Part shown: positions 27,148 to 38,460 of the stretch, piece after piece
How positions within the stretch are numbered: the stretch's first letter is position 1
How the letters are laid out: every line of letters begins with the position of its first letter
DNA from: Cylicocyclus nassatus
Taxonomy: Eukaryota > Nematoda > Chromadorea > Rhabditida > Strongylidae
Length of the DNA stretch: 64,000 bases
Assembly (NCBI GenBank): GCA_958299035.1
Contig: CATQJL010000001.1
Span: 77,397,594 to 77,461,593 of the forward strand
Direction: 5' to 3'
The notes under the pieces: generated by a model
What the model saw: the letters and a program-made list of their open reading frames with translations, nothing else
Database searches by the model: none
Told to the model about the DNA's origin: nothing
Position numbers and translations under genes: made by a program

Positions 27148-28367
27148 CGCTCGTAGGCCTTGACACTCGCTCGTAGGCCTTGACACTCGCTCGTAGGCCT
27201 TGACACTCGCTCGTAGGCCTTGACACTCGCTCGTAGGCCTTGACACTCGCTCGTAGGCCTTGACACTCGCTCGTAGGCCTTGACAATCGCTCGTAGGCCT
27301 TGACACTCACTCGTAATCCTTGACACTCACTCGTAAGCCTTGACACTCGCTCGTAGGCCTTGACACTCGCTCGTAGGCCTTGACACTCACTCGTAGGCCT
27401 TGACACTCGCTCGTAGGCCTTGACACTCGCTCGTAGGCCTTGACACTCGCTCGTAGGCCTTGACACTCATTCGTAGGCCTTGACACTCACTCGTAGGCCT
27501 TGACACTCACTCGTAGGCCTTGACACTCACTCGTAGGCTTTGACACTGACTCGTAGGCCTTGACACTCGCTCGTAGGCCTTGACACTCATTCGTAGGCCT
27601 TGACACTCACTCGTAGGCCTTGACACTCACTCGTAGGCCTTGACACTCGCTCGTAGGCCTTGACACTCGCTCGTAGGCCTTGACACTCGCTCGTAGGCCT
27701 TGACACTCATTCGTAGGCCTTGACACTCGCTCGTAGGCCTTGACACTCACTCGTAAGCCTTGACACTCGCTCGTAGGCCTTGACACTCGCTCGTAGGCCT
27801 TGACACTCGCTCGTAGGCTTTGACACTCGCTCGTAGGCCTTGACACTCGCTCGTAGGCCTTGACACTCGCTCGTAGGCCTTGACAATCGCTCGTAGGCCT
27901 TGACACTCACTCGTAATCCTTGACACTCACTCGTAAGCCTTGACACTCGCTCGTAGGCCTTGACACTCATTCGTAGGCCTTGACACTCATTCGTAGGCCT
28001 TGACACTCACTCGTAGGCTTTGACACTCGCTCGTAGGCCTTGACACTCGCTCGTAGGCCTTGACACTCGCTCGTAGGCTTTGACACTCACTCGTAGGCCT
28101 TGACACTCGCTCGTAGGCCTTGACACTCGCTCGTAGGCCTTGACACTCACTCGTAGGCCTTGACACTCACTCGTAGGCTTTGACACTCGCTCGTAGGCCT
28201 TGACACTCGCTCGTAGGCCTTGACACTCGCTCGTAGGCCTTGACACTCGCTCGTAGGCCTTGACACTCGCTCGTAGGCCTTGACACTCGCTCGTAGGCCT
28301 TGACACTCGCTCGTAGGCCTTGACACTCGCTCGTAGGCTTTGACACTCACTCGTAGGCCTTGACACT

Positions 28368-29825
28368 CGCTCGTAGGCCTTGACACTCGCTCGTAGGCCT
28401 TGACACTCGCTCGTAGGCCTTGACACTCGCTCGTAGGCCTTGACACTCACTGGTAGGCCTTGACATTCACTCGTAAGCCTTGACACTCGCTCGTAGGCCT
28501 TGACACTCACTCGTAGGCCTTGACACTCACTCGTAGGCCTTGACACTCGCTCGTAGGCCTTGACACTCACTCGTAAGCCTTGACACTCGCTAGTAGGCCT
28601 TGACACTCGCTCGTAGGCCTTGACACTCGCTCGTAGGCCTTGACACTCGCTCGTAGGCCTTGACACTCACTCGTAGGCCTTGACACTCGCTCGTAGGCCT
28701 TGACACTCGCTCGTAGGCCTTGACACTCACTCGTAAGCCTTGACACTCGCTCGTAGGCCTTGACACTCGCTCGTAGGCCTTGACACTCACTCGTAAGCCT
28801 TGACACTCGCTCGTAGGCCTTGACACTCGCTCGTAGGCCTTGACACTCGCTCGTAGGCCTTGACACTCGCTCGTAGGCCTTGACACTTGCTCGTAGGCCT
28901 TGACACTCACTCGTGGGCCTTGACACTCACTCGTAAGCCTTGACACTCGCTCGTAGGCCTTGACACTCACTCAGGCCTTGACACTCGCTCGTAGGCCTTG
29001 ACACTCGCTCGTAGGCCTTGACACTCACTCGTAAGCCTTGACACTCGCTCGTAGGCCTTGACACTCGCTCGTAGGCCTTGACACTCGCTCGTAGGCCTTG
29101 ACACTCGCTCGTAGGCCTTGACACTCGCTCGTAGGCCTTGACACTCGCTCGTAGGCCTTGACACTCACTCGTAGGCCTTGACACTCACTCGTAGGCCTTG
29201 ACACTCGCTCGTAGGCTTTGACACTCGCTCGTAGGCCTTGACACTCGCTCGTAGGCCTTGACAATCGCTCGTAGGCCTTGACACTCACTCGTAATCCTTG
29301 ACACTCACTCGTAAGCCTTGACACTCGCTCGTAGGCCTTGACACTCATTCGTAGGCCTTGACACTCATTCGTAGGCCTTGACACTCACTCGTAGGCTTTG
29401 ACACTCGCTCGTAGGCCTTGACACTCGCTCGTAGGCCTTGACACTCGCTCGTAGGCTTTGACACTCGCTCGTAGGCCTTGACACTCGCTCGTAGGCCTTG
29501 ACACTCGCTCGTAGGCTTTGACACTCACTCGTAGGCCTTGACACTCGCTCGTAGGCCTTGACACTCGCTCGTAGGCCTTGACACTCGCTCGTAGGCCTTG
29601 ACACTCATTCGTAGGCCTTGACACTCACTCGTAGGCCTTGACACTCACTCGTAGGCCTTGACACTCACTCGTAGGCTTTGACACTGACTCGTAGGCCTTG
29701 ACACTCGCTCGTAGGCCTTGACACTCATTCGTAGGCCTTGACACTCACTCGTAGGCCTTGACACTCACTCGTAGGCCTTGACACTCGCTCGTAGGCCTTG
29801 ACACTCGCTCGTAGGCCTTGACACT
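28368..29825. repeat. 1.4-kb duplication, copy 2
   Basis: Second copy of the block that starts with CACTGGTAGG (28,448). It has one more consensus unit than the other two copies in the run after the GTAAGCC unit at 28,568 (four instead of three). The first of these carries a private CGCTAGTAGG change. Confidence 0.85.
28968..28977. other. 2-bp deletion unit (CACTCAGGCC), copy 2 of 3
   Basis: Same lesion and same neighbours as at 24,811. The register shifts by two bases. Confidence 0.88.
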
Positions 29826-30147
29826 CGCTCGTAGGCCTTGACACTCACCCGTAGGCCTTGACACTCGCTCGTAGGCCTTGACACTCGCTCTAGGCCTTGA
29901 CACTCGCTCGTAGGCCTTGACACTCGCTCTTAGGCCTTGACACTCGCTCGTAGGCCTTGACACTCGCTCGTAGGCCTTGACACTCGCTCGTAGGCTTTGA
30001 CACTCACTCGTAGGCCTTGACACTCGCTCGTAGGCCTTGACACTCGCTCGTAGGCCTTGACACTCACTCGTAGGCCTTGACACTCGCTCGTAGGCCTTGA
30101 CACTCGCTCGTAGGCCTTGACACTCACTCGTAAGCCTTGACACTCGC

Positions 30148-30790
30148 TCGTAGGCCTTGACACTCGCTCGTAGGCCTTGACACTCGCTCGTAGGCCTTGA
30201 CACTCGCTCGTAGGCCTTGACACTCGCTCGTAGGCCTTGACACTCGCTCGTAGGCCTTGACACTCACTGGTAGGCCTTGACATTCACTCGTAAGCCTTGA
30301 CACTCGCTCGTAGGCCTTGACACTCACTCGTAGGCCTTGACACTCACTCGTAGGCCTTGACACTCGCTCGTAGGCCTTGACACTCACTCGTAAGCCTTGA
30401 CACTCGCTCGTAGGCCTTGACACTCGCTCGTAGGCCTTGACACTCGCTCGTAGGCCTTGACACTCACTCGTAGGCCTTGACACTCGCTCGTAGGCCTTGA
30501 CACTCGCTCGTAGGCCTTGACACTCACTCGTAAGCCTTGACACTCGCTCGTAGGCCTTGACACTCGCTCGTAGGCCTTGACACTCACTCGTAAGCCTTGA
30601 CACTCGCTCGTAGGCCTTGACACTCGCTCGTAGGCCTTGACACTCGCTCGTAGGCCTTGACACTTGCTCGTAGGCCTTGACACTCACTCGTGGGCCTTGA
30701 CACTCACTCGTAAGCCTTGACACTCGCTCGTAGGCCTTGACACTCACTCAGGCCTTGACACTCGCTCGTAGGCCTTGACACTCGCTCGTA
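30148..30790. repeat. Partial third copy of the CACTGGTAGG block
   Basis: CACTGGTAGG at 30,268, the GTAAGCC/three consensus/CACTCG run, ACTTGCTCG, GTGGGCC and the 2-bp deletion follow in the same order as in the two longer copies. After two consensus units the series switches to an ACAAT/GTAATCC block. Confidence 0.8.
30746..30756. other. 2-bp deletion unit (CACTCAGGCC), copy 3 of 3
   Basis: Same lesion as at 24,811 and 28,968. Its position at the end of the partial third copy marks where the block was joined to the next one. Confidence 0.85.
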
Positions 30791-30800
30791 GGCCTTGACA

Positions 30801-31360
30801 ATCGCTCGTAGGCCTTGACACTCACTCGTAATCCTTGACACTCACTCGTAAGCCTTGACACTCGCTCGTAGGCCTTGACACTCATTCGTAGGCCTTGACA
30901 CTCATTCGTAGGCCTTGACACTCGCTCGTAGGCCTTGACACTTGCTCGTAGGCCTTGACACTCACTCGTAGGCCTTGACACTCGCTCGTAGGCCTTGACA
31001 CTCGCTCGTAGGCTTTGACACTCACTCGTAAGCCTTGACACTCGCTCGTAGGCCTTGACACTCGCTCGTAGGCCTTGACACTCGCTCGTAGGCCTTGACA
31101 CTCGCTCGTAGGCCTTGACACTCGCTCGTAGGCCTTGACACTCGCTCGTAGGCCTTGACACTCATTCGTAGGCCTTGACACTCACTCGTAGGCCTTGACA
31201 CTTACTCGTAGGCCTTGACACTCGCTCGTAGGCCTTGACACTCGCTCGTAGGCCTTGACACTCACTCGTAGGCCTTGACATTCACTCGTAAGCCTTGACA
31301 CTCGCTCGTAGGCCTTGACACTCATTCGTAGGCCTTGACACTCATTCGTAGGCCTTGACA
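30801..31360. repeat. 560-bp zone-A segment, copy 1 (distance 6,820 bp)
   Basis: The unit order ACAAT, GTAATCC, GTAAGCC, two CATTCG, ACTTGCTCG, CGCTCGTAGGCTTTG, ACTTACTCG, ACATTCACTCGTAAG is repeated exactly at 37,621-38,180. After 31,360 the two diverge. It is the last zone-A block before zone C. Confidence 0.85.
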
Positions 31361-34300
31361 CTCGCTCGTAGGCCTTGAAACTCGCTCGTAGGCTTTGACA
31401 CTCACTCGTAAGCCTTGACACTCACTCGTAAGCCTTGACACTCGCTCGTAGGCCTTGACACTCGCTCGTAGGCCTTGACACTCGCTCGTAGGCCTTGACA
31501 CTCACTCGTAAGCCTTGACACTCGCTCGTAGGCCTTGACACTCGCTCGTAGGCCTTGACACTCGCTCGTAGGCCTTGACACTCGCTCGTAGGCCTTGACA
31601 CTCGCTCGTAGGCCTTGACACTCACTCGTAGGCCTTGACACTCACTCGTGGGCCTTGACACTCGCTCGTAGGCCTTGACACTCACTCGTAGGCCTTGACA
31701 CTCATTCGTAGGCCTTGACACTCGCTCGTAGGCCTTGACACTCGCTCGTAGGCCTTGACACTCGCTCGTAGGCCTTGACACTCGCTCGTAGGCCTTGACA
31801 CTCACCCGTAGGCCTTGACACTCGCTCGTAGGCCTTGACACTCACTCGTAGGCCTTGACACTCACTCGTAAGCCTTGACACTCACTCGTAAGCCTTGACA
31901 CTCGCTCGTAGGCCTTGACACTCACTCGTAGGCTTTGACACTCGCTCGTAGGCCTTGACACTCGCTCGTAGGCCTTGACACTCATTCGTAGGCCTTGACA
32001 CTCACTCGTAGGCCTTGACACTCACTCGTAGGCCTTGACACTCGCTCGTAGGCCTTGACACTCGCTCGTAGGCCTTGACACTCACTCGTAGGCCTTGACA
32101 CTCACCCGTAGGCCTTGACACTCGCTCGTAGGCCTTGACACTCGCTCGTAGGCTTTGACGCTCACCCGTAGGCCTTGACACTCGCTCGTAGGCCTTGACA
32201 CTCGCTCGTAGGCCTTGACACTCGCTCGTAGGCCTTGACACTCATTCGTAGGCCTTGACACTCGCTCGTAGGCCTTGACACTCGCTCGTAGGCCTTGACA
32301 CTCGCTCGTAGGCCTTGACACTCGCTCGTAGGCCTTGACACTCACCCGTAGGCCTTGACACTCGCTCGTAGGCCTTGACACTCACTCGTAGGCCTTGACA
32401 CTCACTCGTAAGCCTTGACACTCGCTCGTAGGCCTTGACACTCACTCGTAGGCCTTGACACTCATTCGTAGGCCTTGACACTCACTCGTAGGCTTTGACA
32501 CTCGCTCGTAGGCCTTGACACTCGCTCGTAGGCCTTGACACTCGCTCGTAGGCCTTGACACTCACTCGTAGGCCTTGACACTCGCTCGTAGGCCTTGACA
32601 CTCGCTCGTAGGCCTTGACACTCGCTCGTAGGCCTTGACACTCGCTCGTAGGCTTTGACACTCACTCGTAGGCCTTGACACTCGCTCGTAGGCCTTGACA
32701 CTCGCTCGTAGGCCTTGACACTCACTCGTAAGCCTTGACACTCGCTTGTAGGCCTTGACACTCATTCGTAGGCCTTGACACTCATTCGTAGGCCTTGACA
32801 CTCGCTCGTAGGCCTTGACACTCACTCGTAGGCTTTGACACTCACTCGTAGGCCTTGACACTCGCTCGTAGGCCTTGACACTCACTCGTGGGCCTTGACA
32901 CTCGCTCGTAGGCCTTGGCACTCACTCGTAGGCCTTGACACTCACTCGTAGGCCTTGACACTCGCTCGTAGGCCTTGACACTCGCTCGTAGGCCTTGACA
33001 CTCGCTCGTAGGCCTTGACACTCGCTCGTAGGCCTTGACACTCACCCGTAGGCCTTGACACTCGCTCGTAGGCCTTGACACTCACTCGTAGGCCTTGACA
33101 CTCACTCGTAAGCCTTGACACTCGCTCGTAGGCCTTGACACTCACTCGTAGGCCTTGACACTCATTCGTAGGCCTTGACACTCACTCGTAGGCTTTGACA
33201 CTCGCTCGTAGGCCTTGACACTCGCTCGTAGGCCTTGACACTCGCTCGTAGGCCTTGACACTCGCTCGTAGGCTTTGACACTCGCTCGTAGGCCTTGACA
33301 CTCGCTCGTAGGCCTTGACACTCGCTCGTAGGCCTTGACACTCGCTCGTAGGCTTTGACACTCACTCGTAGGCCTTGACACTCGCTCGTAGGCCTTGACA
33401 CTCGCTCGTAGGCCTTGACACTCACTCGTAGGCCTTGACACTCACTCGTAGGCCTTGACACTCGCTCGTAAGCCTTGACACTCACCCGTAGGCCTTGACA
33501 CTCGCTCGTAGGCCTTGACACTCACTCGTAGGCCTTGACACTCGCTCGTAGGCCTTGACACTCGCTCGTAGGCCTTGACACTCACTCGTAAGCCTTGACA
33601 CTCACTCGTAAGCCTTGACACTCACTCGTAGGCCTTGACACTCATTCGTAGGCCTTGACACTCGCTCGTAGGCCTTGACACTCGCTCGTAGGCCTTGACA
33701 CTCGCTCGTAGGCCTTGACACTCACACGTAAGCCTTGACACTCGCTCGTAAGCCTTGACACTCGCTCGTAGGCCTTGACACTCGCTCGTAGGCCTTGACA
33801 CTCGCTCGTAGGCCTTGACACTCACTCGTAGGCCTTGACACTCGCTCGTAGGCCTTGACACTCGCTCGTAGGCCTTGACACTCACTCGTAGGCCTTGACA
33901 CTCGCTCGTAGGCCTTGACACTCGCTCGTAGGCCTTGACACTCGCTCGTAGGCCTTGACACTCGCTCGTAGGCCTTGACACTCGCTCGTAGGCCTTGACA
34001 CTCGCTCGTAGGCCTTGACACTCGCTCGTAGGCCTTGACACTCGCTCGTTGGCCTTGACACTCACTCGTAGGCCTTGACACTCACTCGTAAGCCTTGACA
34101 CTCGCTCGTAGGCCTTGACACTCACTCGTAGGCTTTGACACTCACTCGTAGGCCTTGACACTCGCTCGTAGGCCTTGACACTCGATCGTAGGCCTTGACA
34201 ATCGCTCGTAGGCCTTGACACTCGCTCGTAGGCCTTGACACTCACTCGTAAGCCTTGACACTCGCTCGTAGGCCTTGACACTCATTCGTAGGCCTTGACA

Positions 34301-35340
34301 CTCACTCGTAAGCCTTGACACTCGCTCGTAGGCCTTGACACTCGCTCGTAGGCCTTGACACTCATTCGTAGGCCTTGACACTCGCTCGTAGGCCTTGACA
34401 CTCACTCGTAGGCCTTGACACTCGCTCGTAGGCCTTGACACTCGCTCGTAGGCCTTGGCACTCACTCGTAGGCCTTGACACTCGCTCGTAGGCCTTGACA
34501 CTCGCTCGTAGGCCTTGGCACTCACTCGTAGGCCTTGACACTCACTCGTAGGCCTTGACACTCGCTCGTAGGCCTTGACACTCGCTCGTAGGCCTTGACA
34601 CTCGCTCGTAGGCCTTGACACTCGCTCGTAGGCTTTGACACTGACTCGTAGGCCTTGACACTCGCTCGTAGGCCTTGACACTCACTCGTAGGCTTTGACA
34701 CTGACTCGTAGGCCTTGACACTCGCTCGTAGGCCTTGACACTCGCTCGTAGGCCTTGACACTCATTCGTAGGCCTTGACACTCGCTCGTAGGCCTTGACA
34801 CTCGCTCGTAGGCCTTGACACTCGCTCGTAGGCTTTGACACTCACTCGTAGGCCTTGACACTCGCTCGTAGGCTTTGACACTCGCTCGTAGGCTTTGACA
34901 CTCACTCGTAGGCCTTGACACTCGCTCGTAGGCCTTGACACTCGCTCGTAGGCCTTGACACTCACTCGTAGGCCTTGACACTCGCTCGTAGGCCTTGACA
35001 CTCGCTCGTAGGCCTTGACACTCACTCGTAGGCCTTGACACTCACTCGTAGGCCTTGACACTCGCTCGTAGGCCTTGACACTCGCTCGTAGGCCTTGACA
35101 CTCGCTCGTAGGCCTTGACACTCACTCGTAGGCCTTGACACTCGCTCGTAGGCCTTGACACTCGCTCGTAGGCCTTGACACTCGCTCGTAGGCTTTGACA
35201 CTCACTCGTAGGCCTTGACACTCGCTCGTAGGCCTTGACACTCGCTCGTAGGCCTTGACACTCACTCGTAGGCCTTGACACTCGCTCGTAGGCCTTGACA
35301 CTCGCTCGTAGGCCTTGACACTCGCTCGTAGGCCTTGACA

Positions 35341-36480
35341 CTCGCTCGTAGGCCTTGACACTCACTCGTAGGCCTTGACACTCGCTCGTAGGCCTTGACA
35401 CTCACTCGTAGGCTTTGACACTGACTCGTAGGCCTTGACACTCGCTCGTAGGCCTTGACACTCATTCGTAGGCCTTGACACTCACTCGTAGGCCTTGACA
35501 CTCACTCGTAGGCCTTGACACTCGCTCGTAGGCCTTGACACTCACTCGTAGGCCTTGACACTCGCTCGTAGGCATTGACACTCGCTCGTAGGCCTTGACA
35601 CTCGCTCGTAGGCCTTGACACTCGCTCGTAGGCCTTGACACTCGCTCGTAGGCCTTGACACTCGCTCGCAGGCCTTGACACTCGTTCGTAGGCATTGACA
35701 CTCGCTCGTAGGCCTTGACACTCGCTCGTAGGCCTTGACACTCGCTCGTAGGCCTTGACACTCGCTCGTAGGCCTTGACACTCGCTCGTAGGCCTTGACA
35801 CTCACTCGTAGGCCTTGACACTCGCTCGTAGGCCTTGACACTCGCTCGTAGGCCTTGACACTCGCTCGTAGGCCTTGACACTCGCTCGTAGGCCTTGACA
35901 CTCGCTCGTAGGCCTTGACACTCACTCGTAGGCCTTGACACTCGCTCGTAGGCCTTGACACTCACTCGTAGGCTTTGACACTCGCTCGTAGGCCTTGACA
36001 CTCATTCGTAGGCCTTGACACTCACTCGTAGGCCTTGACACTCACTCGTAGGCCTTGACACTCACTCGTAGGCTTTGACACTGACTCGTAGGCCTTGACA
36101 CTCGCTCGTAGGCCTTGACACTCGCTCGTAGGCCTTGACACTCGCTCGTAGGCCTTGACACTCGCTCGTAGGCCTTGACACTCACTCGTAGGCCTTGACA
36201 CTCGCTCGTAGGCCTTGACGCTCGCTCGTAGGCCTTGACACTCGCTCGTAGGCCTTGACACTCGCTCGTAGGCCTTGACACTCGCTCGTAGGCCTTGACA
36301 CTCACTCGTAAGCCTTGACACTCGCTCGTAGGCCTTGACACTCACTCGTAGGCCTTGACACTCGCTCGTAGGCCTTGACACTCGCTCGTAGGCCTTGACA
36401 CTCGCTCGTAGGCCTTGACACTCACTCGTAGGCCTTGACACTCGCTCGTAGGCCTTGACACTCGCTCGTAGGCCTTGACA
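35341..36480. repeat. 1,140-bp tandem duplication, copy 1
   Basis: Exactly 57 units. Rare marks GGCATTG (about 35,573 and 35,693), CGCTCGCAGG (about 35,669), CGTTCG (about 35,683) and TTGACGCTCG (about 36,219) recur 1,140 bp later in the same order. The match extends slightly left of this copy, to about 35,303. Confidence 0.9.
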
Positions 36481-37620
36481 CTCGCTCGTAGGCCTTGACA
36501 CTCACTCGTAGGCCTTGACACTCGCTCGTAGGCCTTGACACTCACTCGTAGGCTTTGACACTGACTCGTAGGCCTTGACACTCGCTCGTAGGCCTTGACA
36601 CTCATTCGTAGGCCTTGACACTCACTCGTAGGCCTTGACACTCACTCGTAGGCCTTGACACTCGCTCGTAGGCCTTGACACTCACTCGTAGGCCTTGACA
36701 CTCGCTCGTAGGCATTGACACTCGCTCGTAGGCCTTGACACTCGCTCGTAGGCCTTGACACTCGCTCGTAGGCCTTGACACTCGCTCGTAGGCCTTGACA
36801 CTCGCTCGCAGGCCTTGACACTCGTTCGTAGGCATTGACACTCGCTCGTAGGCCTTGACACTCGCTCGTAGGCCTTGACACTCGCTCGTAGGCCTTGACA
36901 CTCGCTCGTAGGCCTTGACACTCGCTCGTAGGCCTTGACACTCACTCGTAGGCCTTGACACTCGCTCGTAGGCCTTGACACTCGCTCGTAGGCCTTGACA
37001 CTCGCTCGTAGGCCTTGACACTCGCTCGTAGGCCTTGACACTCGCTCGTAGGCCTTGACACTCACTCGTAGGCCTTGACACTCGCTCGTAGGCCTTGACA
37101 CTCACTCGTAGGCTTTGACACTCGCTCGTAGGCCTTGACACTCATTCGTAGGCCTTGACACTCACTCGTAGGCCTTGACACTCACTCGTAGGCCTTGACA
37201 CTCACTCGTAGGCTTTGACACTGACTCGTAGGCCTTGACACTCGCTCGTAGGCCTTGACACTCGCTCGTAGGCCTTGACACTCGCTCGTAGGCCTTGACA
37301 CTCGCTCGTAGGCCTTGACACTCACTCGTAGGCCTTGACACTCGCTCGTAGGCCTTGACGCTCGCTCGTAGGCCTTGACACTCGCTCGTAGGCCTTGACA
37401 CTCGCTCGTAGGCCTTGACACTCGCTCGTAGGCCTTGACACTCACTCGTAAGCCTTGACACTCGCTCGTAGGCCTTGACACTCACTCGTAGGCCTTGACA
37501 CTCGCTCGTAGGCCTTGACACTCGCTCGTAGGCCTTGACACTCGCTCGTAGGCCTTGACACTCACTCGTAGGCCTTGACACTCGCTCGTAGGCCTTGACA
37601 CTCGCTCGTAGGCCTTGACA
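36481..37620. repeat. 1,140-bp tandem duplication, copy 2
   Basis: Same series as copy 1, with the rare units at 36,713, 36,809, 36,823, 36,833 and 37,359. I found no clear unit-level difference over the shared length. It ends exactly where the zone-A patch begins at 37,621. Confidence 0.9.
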
Positions 37621-38180
37621 ATCGCTCGTAGGCCTTGACACTCACTCGTAATCCTTGACACTCACTCGTAAGCCTTGACACTCGCTCGTAGGCCTTGACA
37701 CTCATTCGTAGGCCTTGACACTCATTCGTAGGCCTTGACACTCGCTCGTAGGCCTTGACACTTGCTCGTAGGCCTTGACACTCACTCGTAGGCCTTGACA
37801 CTCGCTCGTAGGCCTTGACACTCGCTCGTAGGCTTTGACACTCACTCGTAAGCCTTGACACTCGCTCGTAGGCCTTGACACTCGCTCGTAGGCCTTGACA
37901 CTCGCTCGTAGGCCTTGACACTCGCTCGTAGGCCTTGACACTCGCTCGTAGGCCTTGACACTCGCTCGTAGGCCTTGACACTCATTCGTAGGCCTTGACA
38001 CTCACTCGTAGGCCTTGACACTTACTCGTAGGCCTTGACACTCGCTCGTAGGCCTTGACACTCGCTCGTAGGCCTTGACACTCACTCGTAGGCCTTGACA
38101 TTCACTCGTAAGCCTTGACACTCGCTCGTAGGCCTTGACACTCATTCGTAGGCCTTGACACTCATTCGTAGGCCTTGACA
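37621..38180. repeat. 560-bp zone-A patch inside zone C, copy 2
   Basis: Same as 30,801-31,360, with ACAAT, GTAATCC and the paired CATTCG units that are otherwise missing from zone C. Left and right edges are both abrupt. Confidence 0.85.
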
Positions 38181-38450
38181 CTCACTCGTAGGCTTTGACA
38201 CTCGCTCGTAGGCCTTGACACTCGCTCGTAGGCCTTGACACTCGCTCGTAGGCTTTGACACTCACTCGTAGGCCTTGACACTCGCTCGTAGGCCTTGACA
38301 CTCGCTCGTAGGCCTTGACACTCACTCGTAGGCCTTGACACTCGCTCGTAGGCCTTGACACTCGCTTGTAGGCCTTGACACTCACTCGTAGGCCTTGACA
38401 CTCACTCGTAGGCCTTGACACTCGCTTGTAGGCCTTGACACTCGCTCGTA

Positions 38451-38460
38451 GGCCACACTC
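38451..38460. other. 3-bp deletion unit (GGCCACACTC)
   Basis: TTG is missing from GGCCTTGACACTC. The 20-bp register moves by three. I saw it only once in the window. Confidence 0.88.

Larger units (their letters stand above)
161..31360. repeat. Zone A of the satellite
   Basis: This zone is defined by frequent CACTCG units and by a recurring block: ACAATCG, a unit ending GTAATCC, one ending GTAAGCC, a consensus unit, two CATTCG units, then CACTCGTAGGCTTTG. The GTAATCC mark occurs roughly 25 times here and is last seen near 37,650. The zone also holds all 16 copies of the CGCTCTAGGC 1-bp deletion and most ACTGACTCG junctions. The internal order of blocks is irregular, so it is a mosaic of duplicated pieces rather than one fixed higher-order repeat. 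The right boundary is approximate. Confidence 0.8.
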
